Positions 27,269 to 35,056 of a DNA stretch of 64,000 bases are shown in pieces. Location: contig NZ_AYOD01000054.1 of NCBI RefSeq assembly GCF_000497755.1, positions 1 through 64,000 of the forward strand, given 5' to 3'. Position 1 is the stretch's first letter. Every line of letters starts with the position of its first letter. The stretch is from Aliihoeflea sp. 2WW (GTDB lineage Bacteria > Pseudomonadota > Alphaproteobacteria > Rhizobiales > Rhizobiaceae). A program made the position numbers and the translations under genes. A model generated the notes under the pieces. That model was not told the origin of the DNA. It worked only from the letters and a program-made list of their open reading frames with translations, and made no database searches.

Positions 27269-28170
27269 GCCTGCGATCCTCCGCGCATCTTCAAGAATTC
27301 TTCCAGTTCGGCGCGGGTCGGAATGCCCGCTCGTCCGCCGAACCGCGTGCATTTCAGCGCCGCGGCCGCCGAGGCGAAGCGGATCGCCCCGCGCGTCTCC
27401 AGCCCTTCGGCGAGCGCCACGGTCAGCGCGCCATGCCAGACGTCGCCCGCGCCAAGCGTATCGACGACCTCGACGTGGAAGGCCGGCTCATGCGCGATCG
27501 AGTCGCCCTCGAAGAACAAAGTCCCCTCCGCGCCGATCGTCACCGAAAGATGCGCCGCGCACCGATCGCGCAACCGCATCAGCCCTTCCCGCGGATCGTC
27601 CGTCCCGGTCATCTCGCGCAGCGCCTGCGCCGACAGCGCGACATGGCTCGCCGCATCGAGAAGGCTCGCATCGAAAGGCGGCCGGTCGACATCGAGCACG
27701 GCCGGCAGACCCGCCGCACGCGCCAGATCGAAGAGGTGCCGTGCGCCTTCCTCCCAGCGAATGTCACCCATCACCGCGCCGGTCCCGGCCGGCAATTCGC
27801 CCGGCAGCCAGTCCGTCGCCGTCGGGATCGACCAGTCGCCATAATTGACGATCATCCGCTCACCCGCCGCGTCGATGAATACGGAGGATAGCGGCGAACG
27901 ATGTCCCGCGAACCGCCGCAGCCCGGCACAATCCACGCCCTCGGCCAGAAGCCCGTCAATGATCTGCCCGGCCACCACATCGTCGCCGAGGCGGCCGATC
28001 ATGTGCGCCTTGTGCCCCAGCCGCGCCGCGGTCGCCGCCGCATTGGCGGCCAGCCCACCGCCCACCACCTGCATGTCGCGGGCACGGTATTTCTCAGCGC
28101 GGTCCGGCATCCGGTCGACCGAAAAGACATAGTCGACGACCGCGATGCCGATGAAGAAGATGTCGCTCAT
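27265..28170 (-). CDS. PfkB-family kinase, YihV/SqiK-like sulfofructose kinase
   Basis: A 301-residue PfkB/ribokinase-family kinase. The GAGD catalytic motif is in VVDTLGAGDVWHGAL and the N-terminal di-Gly substrate motif is in VVGGGLAANAA. It lines up closely with my memory of E. coli YihV, including NY near 109, DIRW near 138 and the end ALKCTRFGGRAGIP. Lys27, Asn109 and Arg138, which I recall as the sulfonate-binding residues of YihV, fall at exactly the same numbers here. The ATG at 28170 gives the family N-terminus (MSDIFFIGIAVVDYVF). It is the first gene of the kinase-aldolase-isomerase-oxidoreductase operon and is divergent from the importer. Confidence 0.88.
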   Translation of the reverse strand: MSDIFFIGIAVVDYVFSVDRMPDRAEKYRARDMQVVGGGLAANAAATAARLGHKAHMIGRLGDDVVAGQIIDGLLAEGVDCAGLRRFAGHRSPLSSVFIDAAGERMIVNYGDWSIPTATDWLPGELPAGTGAVMGDIRWEEGARHLFDLARAAGLPAVLDVDRPPFDASLLDAASHVALSAQALREMTGTDDPREGLMRLRDRCAAHLSVTIGAEGTLFFEGDSIAHEPAFHVEVVDTLGAGDVWHGALTVALAEGLETRGAIRFASAAAALKCTRFGGRAGIPTRAELEEFLKMRGGSQA

Positions 28171-28241
28171 GCACCTGTCGCACTGTTCGCGCGGATGACC
28201 TGCGCTATCTGCAAGCGCCGTTGATGAATGAACGGTAACAG

Positions 28242-28262
28242 GTCTTGTATCTTTTACAAGAC
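28242..28262. promoter_or_regulatory. Candidate GntR operator, kinase/importer intergenic
   Basis: A perfect 8-bp inverted repeat, GTCTTGTA-N5-TACAAGAC, in the 179-bp region between the divergent kinase (28170) and importer ATPase (28350) starts. A near-identical copy lies at 22262-22282 next to the GntR gene. The size and symmetry fit a GntR dimer site controlling both directions. Confidence 0.8.
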
Positions 28263-28349
28263 ATGCCATGATCAGCCTTGATCGGTGCCCTTGGACGGCG
28301 CCGCACTTGCGAATATGGTCCCGGAAAGAGGACCCTTTGGGAGGTGTGC

Positions 28350-29438
28350 GTGGCAGGCGTCGAAATCCGCCAGGTCGTCAAGCAGTATGGCCGCGTCGAA
28401 GTGCTCCACCGCGTGGACCTGTCGGTGCGCGACGGCGAGTTCGTGGTCCTGGTCGGCCCATCCGGCTGCGGCAAGTCCACACTTCTGCGCATGATCGCGG
28501 GGCTCGAAGGCATCACCGGCGGCGAGATCGCCATCGACGGCACAATCGTCAACGACATGCCGCCGCGCGAGCGCGACATCGCCATGGTCTTCCAGGATTA
28601 CGCGCTTTATCCACACAAGAGCGTCTACGACAATATGGGCTTCGGCCTCAGGATGCGCGGCACGCCGAAATCCGAGATCGAGACGCTGGTCCACGAGGCG
28701 GCAGACATTCTCCAGATCCGGCACCTGCTCGAGCGCCGCCCCGGCCAGCTCTCCGGTGGCCAGCGCCAGCGCGTCGCCATGGGCCGCGCCATCGTGCGCC
28801 GCCCCAAGGTCTTCCTCTTCGACGAACCCCTCTCCAATCTCGATGCCCAGCTTCGCGCCGAGATGCGCGTCGAGATCAAGAAGCTGCACCAGCGCTTCGG
28901 CACCACCATCGTCTATGTCACCCACGACCAGATCGAGGCGATGACGCTGGCCGACCGGATCGCCATCATGAAGGACGGCCACCTCCAGCAATACGGCACA
29001 CCGGACGAGGTCTATAACCGCCCGGCGAACCGCTTCGTCGCCTCCTTCATCGGCGCCCCGCCGATGAACATGACGCCCGCCAGCGTGTCGGCGGATGCGC
29101 AAGTGATCCGCTTGCCGTCGGGCACGGACGTCACCCCGCGCGGCGCCAACCTTGCCGCCTGCGCCGGCCGCGACATCGTCATCGGCCTGCGCCCCGAGCA
29201 TGTCGCGCTTGGCCATGACGACCCGTCGCGCACGCCCGTTTCCGGCCAGGTCGAGCTGGTCGAGCCCCTCGGCTCGGAAACGCAGGCGACCGTCCGCGTC
29301 GGCGACGCCCGCTTCACCGGCCGCTTTTCGCCGGAAGCCGGGCTGAAGCACGGTCAGGACGTCACGCTCGGCCTTGCGCTCGACCGCGCCCATTTCTTCG
29401 ACGCCGAAACCGGCGAGGCCATCCGCCTTGCCGCTTGA
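28350..29438 (+). CDS. Sugar ABC importer ATPase (UgpC/MalK family)
   Basis: A 362-residue ATPase of the MalK/UgpC type. It has Walker [10 protein letters not shown], signature [15 protein letters not shown], Walker [16 protein letters not shown] and the switch His in [11 protein letters not shown], followed by the C-terminal TOBE-like regulatory domain (residues about 240-360, with [10 protein letters not shown]). The GTG at 28350 has GGGAGG five bases upstream and was chosen over a TTG at 28278 that lies close to the operator. It is the first gene of the importer operon. Confidence 0.93.
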   Translation: MAGVEIRQVVKQYGRVEVLHRVDLSVRDGEFVVLVGPSGCGKSTLLRMIAGLEGITGGEIAIDGTIVNDMPPRERDIAMVFQDYALYPHKSVYDNMGFGLRMRGTPKSEIETLVHEAADILQIRHLLERRPGQLSGGQRQRVAMGRAIVRRPKVFLFDEPLSNLDAQLRAEMRVEIKKLHQRFGTTIVYVTHDQIEAMTLADRIAIMKDGHLQQYGTPDEVYNRPANRFVASFIGAPPMNMTPASVSADAQVIRLPSGTDVTPRGANLAACAGRDIVIGLRPEHVALGHDDPSRTPVSGQVELVEPLGSETQATVRVGDARFTGRFSPEAGLKHGQDVTLGLALDRAHFFDAETGEAIRLAA

Positions 29439-29489
29439 TCAGAGCATTCCGGCCCGCTTGTCGGGTCCGCAACATCAGGGAGTAGAGAC

Positions 29490-30749
29490 ATGACGAGACT
29501 GATTACCGGAACTGCCCTCGCTGCGATCATGACCATGTCGGCCGGCTCGGCCTTCGCGCAGACCGAACTGCGCATCTTCACCGGCGGCCAGCAGCGCCCC
29601 GACGTAATGCGCCAGATCCTCGACGCCTATCAGGAGCAGAACCCCGACGTGACGGTCGAGATCGAAGTCGGCGGCGCGACGTCCGAGCAGCAGCAGCAGT
29701 ACCTCAACACCGTCCTCGCCTCGCAGGATTCGACGCTCGACGTGGTGCTGATCGACGTCATCCGCCCCGCGCAGTGGGCCGCGGCCGGCTGGGCCGAGCC
29801 GCTCGATGAATATCTCGGCGACGAACGCGACGCGATCATGGACCGCTATTTGCCCGCCTATCGCGAGGCCAACATCGTCGACGGTGCGGTCATGGCGCTG
29901 CCCTATTTCGCGGACTCGCAGTTCCTCTACTACCGCACCGACCTTCTCGAAAAGCACGGCGTCGAGCCGCCGAAGACCTGGGACGAGTTGAAGGCAGCCG
30001 CGCTCAAGATCCAGGAAGCCGAGGGCAACCCCAACCTCGCCGGGTTCCTCACCGCCGGCGCGCCGATCGAGGGCACGGTCTGCACCTATCTCGTTCCCTA
30101 TTGGGGCGCGGGCGGCGAGCTTGGCGGCGAAGGCGGCGCGATCACACTGTCGGCCGAACAGGCGGCGCAGCCCTTCGAGCTCTGGGGCGACTTCAAGGAA
30201 GCTGGCGTCCTGCCCGCCAACATCGCCGAAATCCCGACCGACCGCATCCGCCAGGATTTCCAGGCCGGCAACGCCATCTTCGCCATGAACTGGGGCTATG
30301 TCTGGAACCGCGTCCAGAACGACGAGGACAGCCAGGTCAAGGGCAATGTCGGCGTCGTCACCCTGCCCGGCTTCACCGCCGACACGCCGGCCACCTGTAT
30401 CGGCGGCTGGCAGCTCGCCGTCTCCGCCTTCTCGGAAAACAAGGAAGCCGCGGTCGAGCTGGTGAAGTATCTCTCCAGCCCTGAAGTCTCCAAGCAGCAG
30501 GCGATCCTCGCCTCGCACATGCCTGTCTTCCCCGACGTCTACACCGACGCCGAGGTGCTGGAGGCCAATCCGTGGTTCGAGGACGCGCTGCCGGTCGTCG
30601 AAACCGCCCGCTCACGCCCCGTCACCCCAGCCTATCCGCGTGTCTCGGAAGTCATTCGCACCAACATGAACGCCTTCCTCGCCGGCACGCAGGATGGTGC
30701 GGCATCGCTCCAGGCCATTGAGCAGGGGCTTTCCGAGGTCATGCAGTAG
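29490..30749 (+). CDS. Sugar ABC importer binding protein, candidate sulfoquinovose/sulfoquinovosyl-glycerol binder
   Basis: A 419-residue family-1 extracellular solute-binding protein (UgpB/MalE type). A clear signal peptide ends near residue 23 (SAFA/Q). The mature part opens with ELRIFTGGQQRPDVMRQILD and carries family text such as YRTDLLEKHGVEPPKTWDEL and GGWQLAVSAFSENKEAAVEL. The role in sulfosugar capture is drawn from the divergent operator and the neighbouring genes, not from binding-site residues. SmoF-type binders of the same class are known in rhizobia. It lies 51 bp after the ATPase. Confidence 0.88.
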   Translation: MTRLITGTALAAIMTMSAGSAFAQTELRIFTGGQQRPDVMRQILDAYQEQNPDVTVEIEVGGATSEQQQQYLNTVLASQDSTLDVVLIDVIRPAQWAAAGWAEPLDEYLGDERDAIMDRYLPAYREANIVDGAVMALPYFADSQFLYYRTDLLEKHGVEPPKTWDELKAAALKIQEAEGNPNLAGFLTAGAPIEGTVCTYLVPYWGAGGELGGEGGAITLSAEQAAQPFELWGDFKEAGVLPANIAEIPTDRIRQDFQAGNAIFAMNWGYVWNRVQNDEDSQVKGNVGVVTLPGFTADTPATCIGGWQLAVSAFSENKEAAVELVKYLSSPEVSKQQAILASHMPVFPDVYTDAEVLEANPWFEDALPVVETARSRPVTPAYPRVSEVIRTNMNAFLAGTQDGAASLQAIEQGLSEVMQ

Positions 30750-30772
30750 GGGTTGAGAGCTTGAGCCCGGCC

Positions 30773-30921
30773 ACCCCCCTCTGTCCTGCCGGACATCTCC
30801 CCCTCAAGGGGGGAGATCACGCACGACATCCATTCCGCCAAGACGTTGGTGATTCGAGCGGGGCGACGACGAGACTGATCTCCCCCCTTGAGGGGGAGAT
30901 GCCTGGCAAGGCAGAGGGGGG
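30773..30921. repeat. Palindromic intergenic repeat, copy D
   Basis: The longest copy of the repeat. The arms match copies A-C, and the centre shares CGACGACGAGACT-ATC with copy C but has about 40 extra bases. It fills the gap between the binding-protein stop and the first permease. Its right edge supplies the purine-rich AGAGGGGGG just upstream of the permease GTG start. Confidence 0.85.
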
Positions 30922-30927
30922 TGCCTC

Positions 30928-31848
30928 GTGCTGACATCGACCACAAAACCCCTCCCCCTCTCCCGCCTCGAAAAATCCGAGCGCCGCCTCGGTCTCCTGA
31001 TGATCCTGCCGGCGTTCCTGCTGCTCTTCGCGGTCGTCCTCTTCCCGATCGGCCGCCTGCTCGTCACCTCCACGCAGCAACTGCGCCTCACCGAACCGTG
31101 GCTCGGCACGCCCTTCATCGGCCTCGCGCACTACCAGAAGGCGCTCACCGACCCGCGCTTTTGGGAAACGACGCTCAACACCTTCATCTACATCGCCGTG
31201 ACCGTCCCCGGCGCGATCGTCGTCGGCCTCGGCCTTGCGCTCCTTGCCAACCAGCCCTTCAAGGTCAAATGGCCGGTGCGGCTCGGCCTGCTCCTGCCCT
31301 GGGCGCTGCCGCTGGTCTTCGCGGGCCTGATCTTCCGCTGGTTCTTCGAGTTCAACCAGGGCATCGTCAACAATATCCTGATGTGGGTCGGCCTGCCCAA
31401 GCTCGCCTGGCTCACCGATCCCTTCCTCGCCACAATCGCCATCTGCATCGCCATCATCTGGAAGACGTCGAGCTTCGTCGCGCTGATCCTGCTGGCCGGC
31501 CTGCAGACCATCCCGAAATCGCTCTACGAAGCGGCCGAGATCGACGGCGCGTCGAAATGGCAGCAATTCATCGAGATCACGCTGCCGATGCTCCGGCCCG
31601 CCATCATCGTCGCCGCGATCTTCCGCACCATCACCGCCATCCAGACCTTCGACATCCCCTACGCGATGACCAATGGCGGGCCGGGCAATTCGACCGAGAC
31701 GCTCGCCATGTACATCCACAAGACGACGATCGACTTCCTCGACCTCGGCTACGGCTCGGCGCTCGCGGTGCTGATGTTCGTCGTCTCGCTCGTCATGACC
31801 GCCGGCTACCTGCGATACACACGCCGCGACCCGCGGCAGGAGGCGTGA
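30928..31848 (+). CDS. Sugar ABC importer permease 1 (UgpA/MalF-like)
   Basis: A 306-residue membrane protein with six predicted helices and the EAA loop EAAEIDGASKWQQFIEITLP near residues 205-225. The GTG start at 30928 has its Shine-Dalgarno-like AGAGGGGGG inside the right arm of repeat copy D. It pairs with the permease at 31850, which begins one base after its stop. Confidence 0.93.
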   Translation: MLTSTTKPLPLSRLEKSERRLGLLMILPAFLLLFAVVLFPIGRLLVTSTQQLRLTEPWLGTPFIGLAHYQKALTDPRFWETTLNTFIYIAVTVPGAIVVGLGLALLANQPFKVKWPVRLGLLLPWALPLVFAGLIFRWFFEFNQGIVNNILMWVGLPKLAWLTDPFLATIAICIAIIWKTSSFVALILLAGLQTIPKSLYEAAEIDGASKWQQFIEITLPMLRPAIIVAAIFRTITAIQTFDIPYAMTNGGPGNSTETLAMYIHKTTIDFLDLGYGSALAVLMFVVSLVMTAGYLRYTRRDPRQEA

Positions 31849-31849
31849 G

Positions 31850-32680
31850 ATGATGCGCCTCCCCCGCCCCCGCGTGATGGTCCTGATTGCCGGCCTCATC
31901 GTCGTCGTCAACGGCTTCGTTCCGGCGATCTGGATCGTGCTGACCTCGCTCAAGACCGAAGCCGAACTCCTGCGCTTGCCGATCACCATCCTGCCCGACA
32001 CACTGACCTTCCAGAACTACACCCGCGTCTTCACCGACCAGCCGATCCTCACCTTCATGTGGAACTCGGTCGCCGTCGCGACACTCTCGACGCTGCTCTG
32101 CGTCACCGTCTCGGCGCTCGCCGCCTACGCTTTGGTGCGCCTTCGCCTCCCCGCCCCCGGCCTCATCCTGTCGGTGCTGATGGCGATCGCGATGTTCCCG
32201 TTGATCTCGCTGATGGTGCCGCTCTTCCAGGTCATGCGCACCGTCGGGCTTCTCAACACCTGGTGGGCGCTCGTCCTGCCCTATGCGGTGCTATCCATGC
32301 CGGTCTGCACCATGGTCCTCATCTCCTTCTTCCAGGACATCCCGAAGGACCTTGAGAGCGCCGCGATGATCGACGGCTGCTCGCGCCTCGGGGCACTCTG
32401 GCACGTTGTCATTCCGCTGACCGCACCCGGCGTCTTCACGGCCGGCATCCTCGCCTTCGTCAATGCGTGGGACGAGTTCCTGCTGGCGCTGACGCTGTCC
32501 TCGCGCGTGTCGAGCCGCACGCTCCCGGTCGGCATCACGCTCTATCAGGGCGAGTTTTCGTTCCCGTGGCCCATCATCTCGGCCGCGCTCGTGGTCGCCA
32601 TCGTGCCGATCTCGATCATCATCGCGCTCTTCCAGGAACGCGTCGTCGGCGGCCTGACGCAGGGTGGCATGAAGGGTTGA
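31850..32680 (+). CDS. Sugar ABC importer permease 2 (UgpE/MalG-like)
   Basis: A 276-residue inner-membrane permease with six hydrophobic segments and the EAA loop ESAAMIDGCSRLGALWHVVIP near residue 175. Length and layout match MalG/UgpE. It completes the importer with genes 28350-31848. An alternative ATG lies one codon in. Confidence 0.94.
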   Translation: MMRLPRPRVMVLIAGLIVVVNGFVPAIWIVLTSLKTEAELLRLPITILPDTLTFQNYTRVFTDQPILTFMWNSVAVATLSTLLCVTVSALAAYALVRLRLPAPGLILSVLMAIAMFPLISLMVPLFQVMRTVGLLNTWWALVLPYAVLSMPVCTMVLISFFQDIPKDLESAAMIDGCSRLGALWHVVIPLTAPGVFTAGILAFVNAWDEFLLALTLSSRVSSRTLPVGITLYQGEFSFPWPIISAALVVAIVPISIIIALFQERVVGGLTQGGMKG

Positions 32681-32773
32681 GCCCATAAATCATCGCGGCG
32701 GGGTTGACCTCCACATTTGCCCCGCCATGCTTATGGTCTCTCAGCCTTCCGATCATCGAGACCTCCGTTCCAG

Positions 32774-35050
32774 ATGCGAATCCTTGCCTGCGCCTTCCTC
32801 GCCTTGTTCCTCGTCATCGGGGGCGCGAGCGCCCAGTTCACGCCGCAGTCGGACACGGCCCCGGCCGAAGAAGCGCCCGCGGCAAGCGTCGACGACCTCA
32901 TCCGCCTTCTCGAAAACGAGACCGCGCGAAACGAACTGGTCGAAAGGCTGCGCGCCGCAGGCGGGGCCGAGAACGGCGCCGAGGCCGAGGCGCAGGCCGC
33001 AGAAGGCACCGCCGATCCGACCATTGCGCGACAGATCGCCGAATACACGCGCGACATTGCGGAAGGCGTCTCCGCGACGGTCGGCGCGGTCGTCGACCTC
33101 GGAGCCGATGTCGGCGACGTCTTTTCCTCCGCATCCACCCGCGACTATGGCGAGATCACGCGTGTGGCCACCAATGTCGCGATCCTCGCCGTCGCCCTCT
33201 TCGCCAGCTATTTCTTCCTGCGCGCCTTCGCCGGCCAGGGCCAGAAGGCGATTTCCAACCGCGTTGCCGGTCGCGGCTGGCTGGCCCGCATCATGGGGCT
33301 CATTGGAGCCACAGCCGTCGATATCGCCGCGGTCGCCGCCGCCTGGGCGATCGGCTATGCCATCTCGCTCTATTTCCTTACCGGTCCGACCGGCCGCATG
33401 GGCATCAACCAGACCCTGCTGCTCAACGCCTTCCTCGCCGTCGAACTGACCAAGGTCGTCGTCCGTACCGTCTTCGAGCCGCATGGCCCGGCGCTGCGCC
33501 CGCTGCCCATGAACGATACCACCGCCGCCTACTGGTATTTCTGGGCCGCGCGCATCATCGGCCTTCTGGGCTATTCCTTCATGTTCTTCGCGCCGGTCCT
33601 CGCCGATATGGTCAGCCCGACCGCCGCTCAGGCGCTGCGCGTCCTCGCCATGCTCACCGCGGTCGTCATCGGCATCCTCATCGTTCTTCAGAACAAGCAC
33701 GCCGTGCGCAACGCCATGACCTGGCGCGCCAACAACGGACGCCACGACGCCTTGTCGAAGTCGCTCGCCTTCCTCGGCGCCTATTGGCACATGATCGCCA
33801 TCGCCTATCTGATCGCGATCCTCATCGTCTGGCTCGCCAATCCTGCGCAAGCCCTGCCCTACATGCTGCGCGCGACGGTCCAGTCGATCCTCGCAGTCAT
33901 CGTCGGCGTCGTCATCATCTCGTTCATCTCGCGCTTCATCCATGTCGGCGTGCGCCTGCCGGACGACCTGAAGCAGCGCCTGCCGCTGCTCGAAACGCGC
34001 CTCCACGCCTTCGTTCCGCGTGTCATGCAGGTGGTCCGCACCGTCACGCTGATCGGCGTCGCCATCGCCATCGCGCAGGCCTGGGGCCTGATCGACTTCC
34101 TCGGCTGGGTCGCGTCGGAGGGTGGGCAGCGCGTCACCGGCTCGGTCATCTCGGCCGTCATCATCCTGCTCGTCGGCTTCCTTATCTACCTGGCGATGTC
34201 GTCCTGGGTCGAATACCGCCTCAACCCCAATTTCGGCACGGTGCCGACCGCGCGCGAAAAGACGCTGCTCTCGCTCTTCCGCAACGCCTTCACGGTCGCG
34301 CTTGCCATCTTCATCGTCATGCTCGCGCTCGCGCAGATCGGCATCAACATCGCGCCGCTTCTGGCCGGCGCAGGCGTGCTCGGTCTGGCGATCGGCTTCG
34401 GCGCGCAGAAATTCGTCCAGGACATCATCACCGGCATCTTCATCCAGCTCGAAAACATCATGAACGAAGGCGACGTCGTCACGGTCGGCGCGACGTCGGG
34501 CGTGGTCGAAAGGCTGACGATCCGTTCCGTCTCGATCCGCTCGCTCGACGGCACCCTGCACCTGATCCCGTTCTCCTCGGTCGACATGGTGTCGAACTCG
34601 ATGAAGGGCTTCTCCTACCACGTCGCCGAGATCGGCGTGGCCTATGACAGCGATATCGCCGAGGTGAAGGCGGCGATGCAGGATGCGTTCGACGGCCTGA
34701 TGCAGACCGACGCCAAGACCGCGATCCTCGAACCGCTCGACATTCAGGGCGTCACGCTGTTCGGCGATTCGGCCATCAACGTGCGTGCGCGCATCAAGAC
34801 CCTGCCCGGCTCGCAATGGGGCATCGGCCGCAAATACAATGAACTGATCAAGGACGCTTTCGAGCGCCGCGGTATCGAGATCCCGTTCCCGCAGGTCACC
34901 TATCACGTCGGCGTCGACGGGCAGGCCGATGCGCTTTTGACGTCCAAGACGCGCAAGCGCCGCAAGCAGAAACCGGAAAAGATCGTCGACCAGCCGACCA
35001 TCGACCGGCCCGAAGCCGCCGACGCACCCGACGCGGCCTCGCGCTCGTAG
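32774..35050 (+). CDS. Large MscS-family mechanosensitive channel
   Basis: A 758-residue protein. The ATG at 32774 opens a signal peptide (MRILACAFLALFLVIGGASA). It is followed by a periplasmic coiled segment to about residue 115, several membrane helices (about 130-500), and an MscS core. The pore-lining helix reads LLAGAGVLGLAIGFGAQKFVQ near residue 530, followed by the beta-domain text NIMNEGDVVTVGATSGVVE and IPFSSVDMVSN. The layout resembles the YbiO/MscM-type large MscS homologues that release solutes on hypo-osmotic shock. It ends in a Lys/Arg-rich tail and is convergent with the hybrid kinase gene at a 6-bp gap. Confidence 0.93.
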   Translation: MRILACAFLALFLVIGGASAQFTPQSDTAPAEEAPAASVDDLIRLLENETARNELVERLRAAGGAENGAEAEAQAAEGTADPTIARQIAEYTRDIAEGVSATVGAVVDLGADVGDVFSSASTRDYGEITRVATNVAILAVALFASYFFLRAFAGQGQKAISNRVAGRGWLARIMGLIGATAVDIAAVAAAWAIGYAISLYFLTGPTGRMGINQTLLLNAFLAVELTKVVVRTVFEPHGPALRPLPMNDTTAAYWYFWAARIIGLLGYSFMFFAPVLADMVSPTAAQALRVLAMLTAVVIGILIVLQNKHAVRNAMTWRANNGRHDALSKSLAFLGAYWHMIAIAYLIAILIVWLANPAQALPYMLRATVQSILAVIVGVVIISFISRFIHVGVRLPDDLKQRLPLLETRLHAFVPRVMQVVRTVTLIGVAIAIAQAWGLIDFLGWVASEGGQRVTGSVISAVIILLVGFLIYLAMSSWVEYRLNPNFGTVPTAREKTLLSLFRNAFTVALAIFIVMLALAQIGINIAPLLAGAGVLGLAIGFGAQKFVQDIITGIFIQLENIMNEGDVVTVGATSGVVERLTIRSVSIRSLDGTLHLIPFSSVDMVSNSMKGFSYHVAEIGVAYDSDIAEVKAAMQDAFDGLMQTDAKTAILEPLDIQGVTLFGDSAINVRARIKTLPGSQWGIGRKYNELIKDAFERRGIEIPFPQVTYHVGVDGQADALLTSKTRKRRKQKPEKIVDQPTIDRPEAADAPDAASRS

Positions 35051-35056
35051 CGGTCG

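Noticed and set aside
26228-28170. Tagatose or lactose-type sugar phosphate pathway for the LacD-like aldolase and PfkB kinase
   Set aside because: The kinase carries the YihV-type residues and the cluster has sulfolactate genes under a matching operator. Not fully excluded.
32753-34906. Long minus-strand open frame opposite the MscS gene
   Set aside because: Asp/Arg-rich shadow with no domain; the plus-strand MscS motifs and signal peptide are clear.
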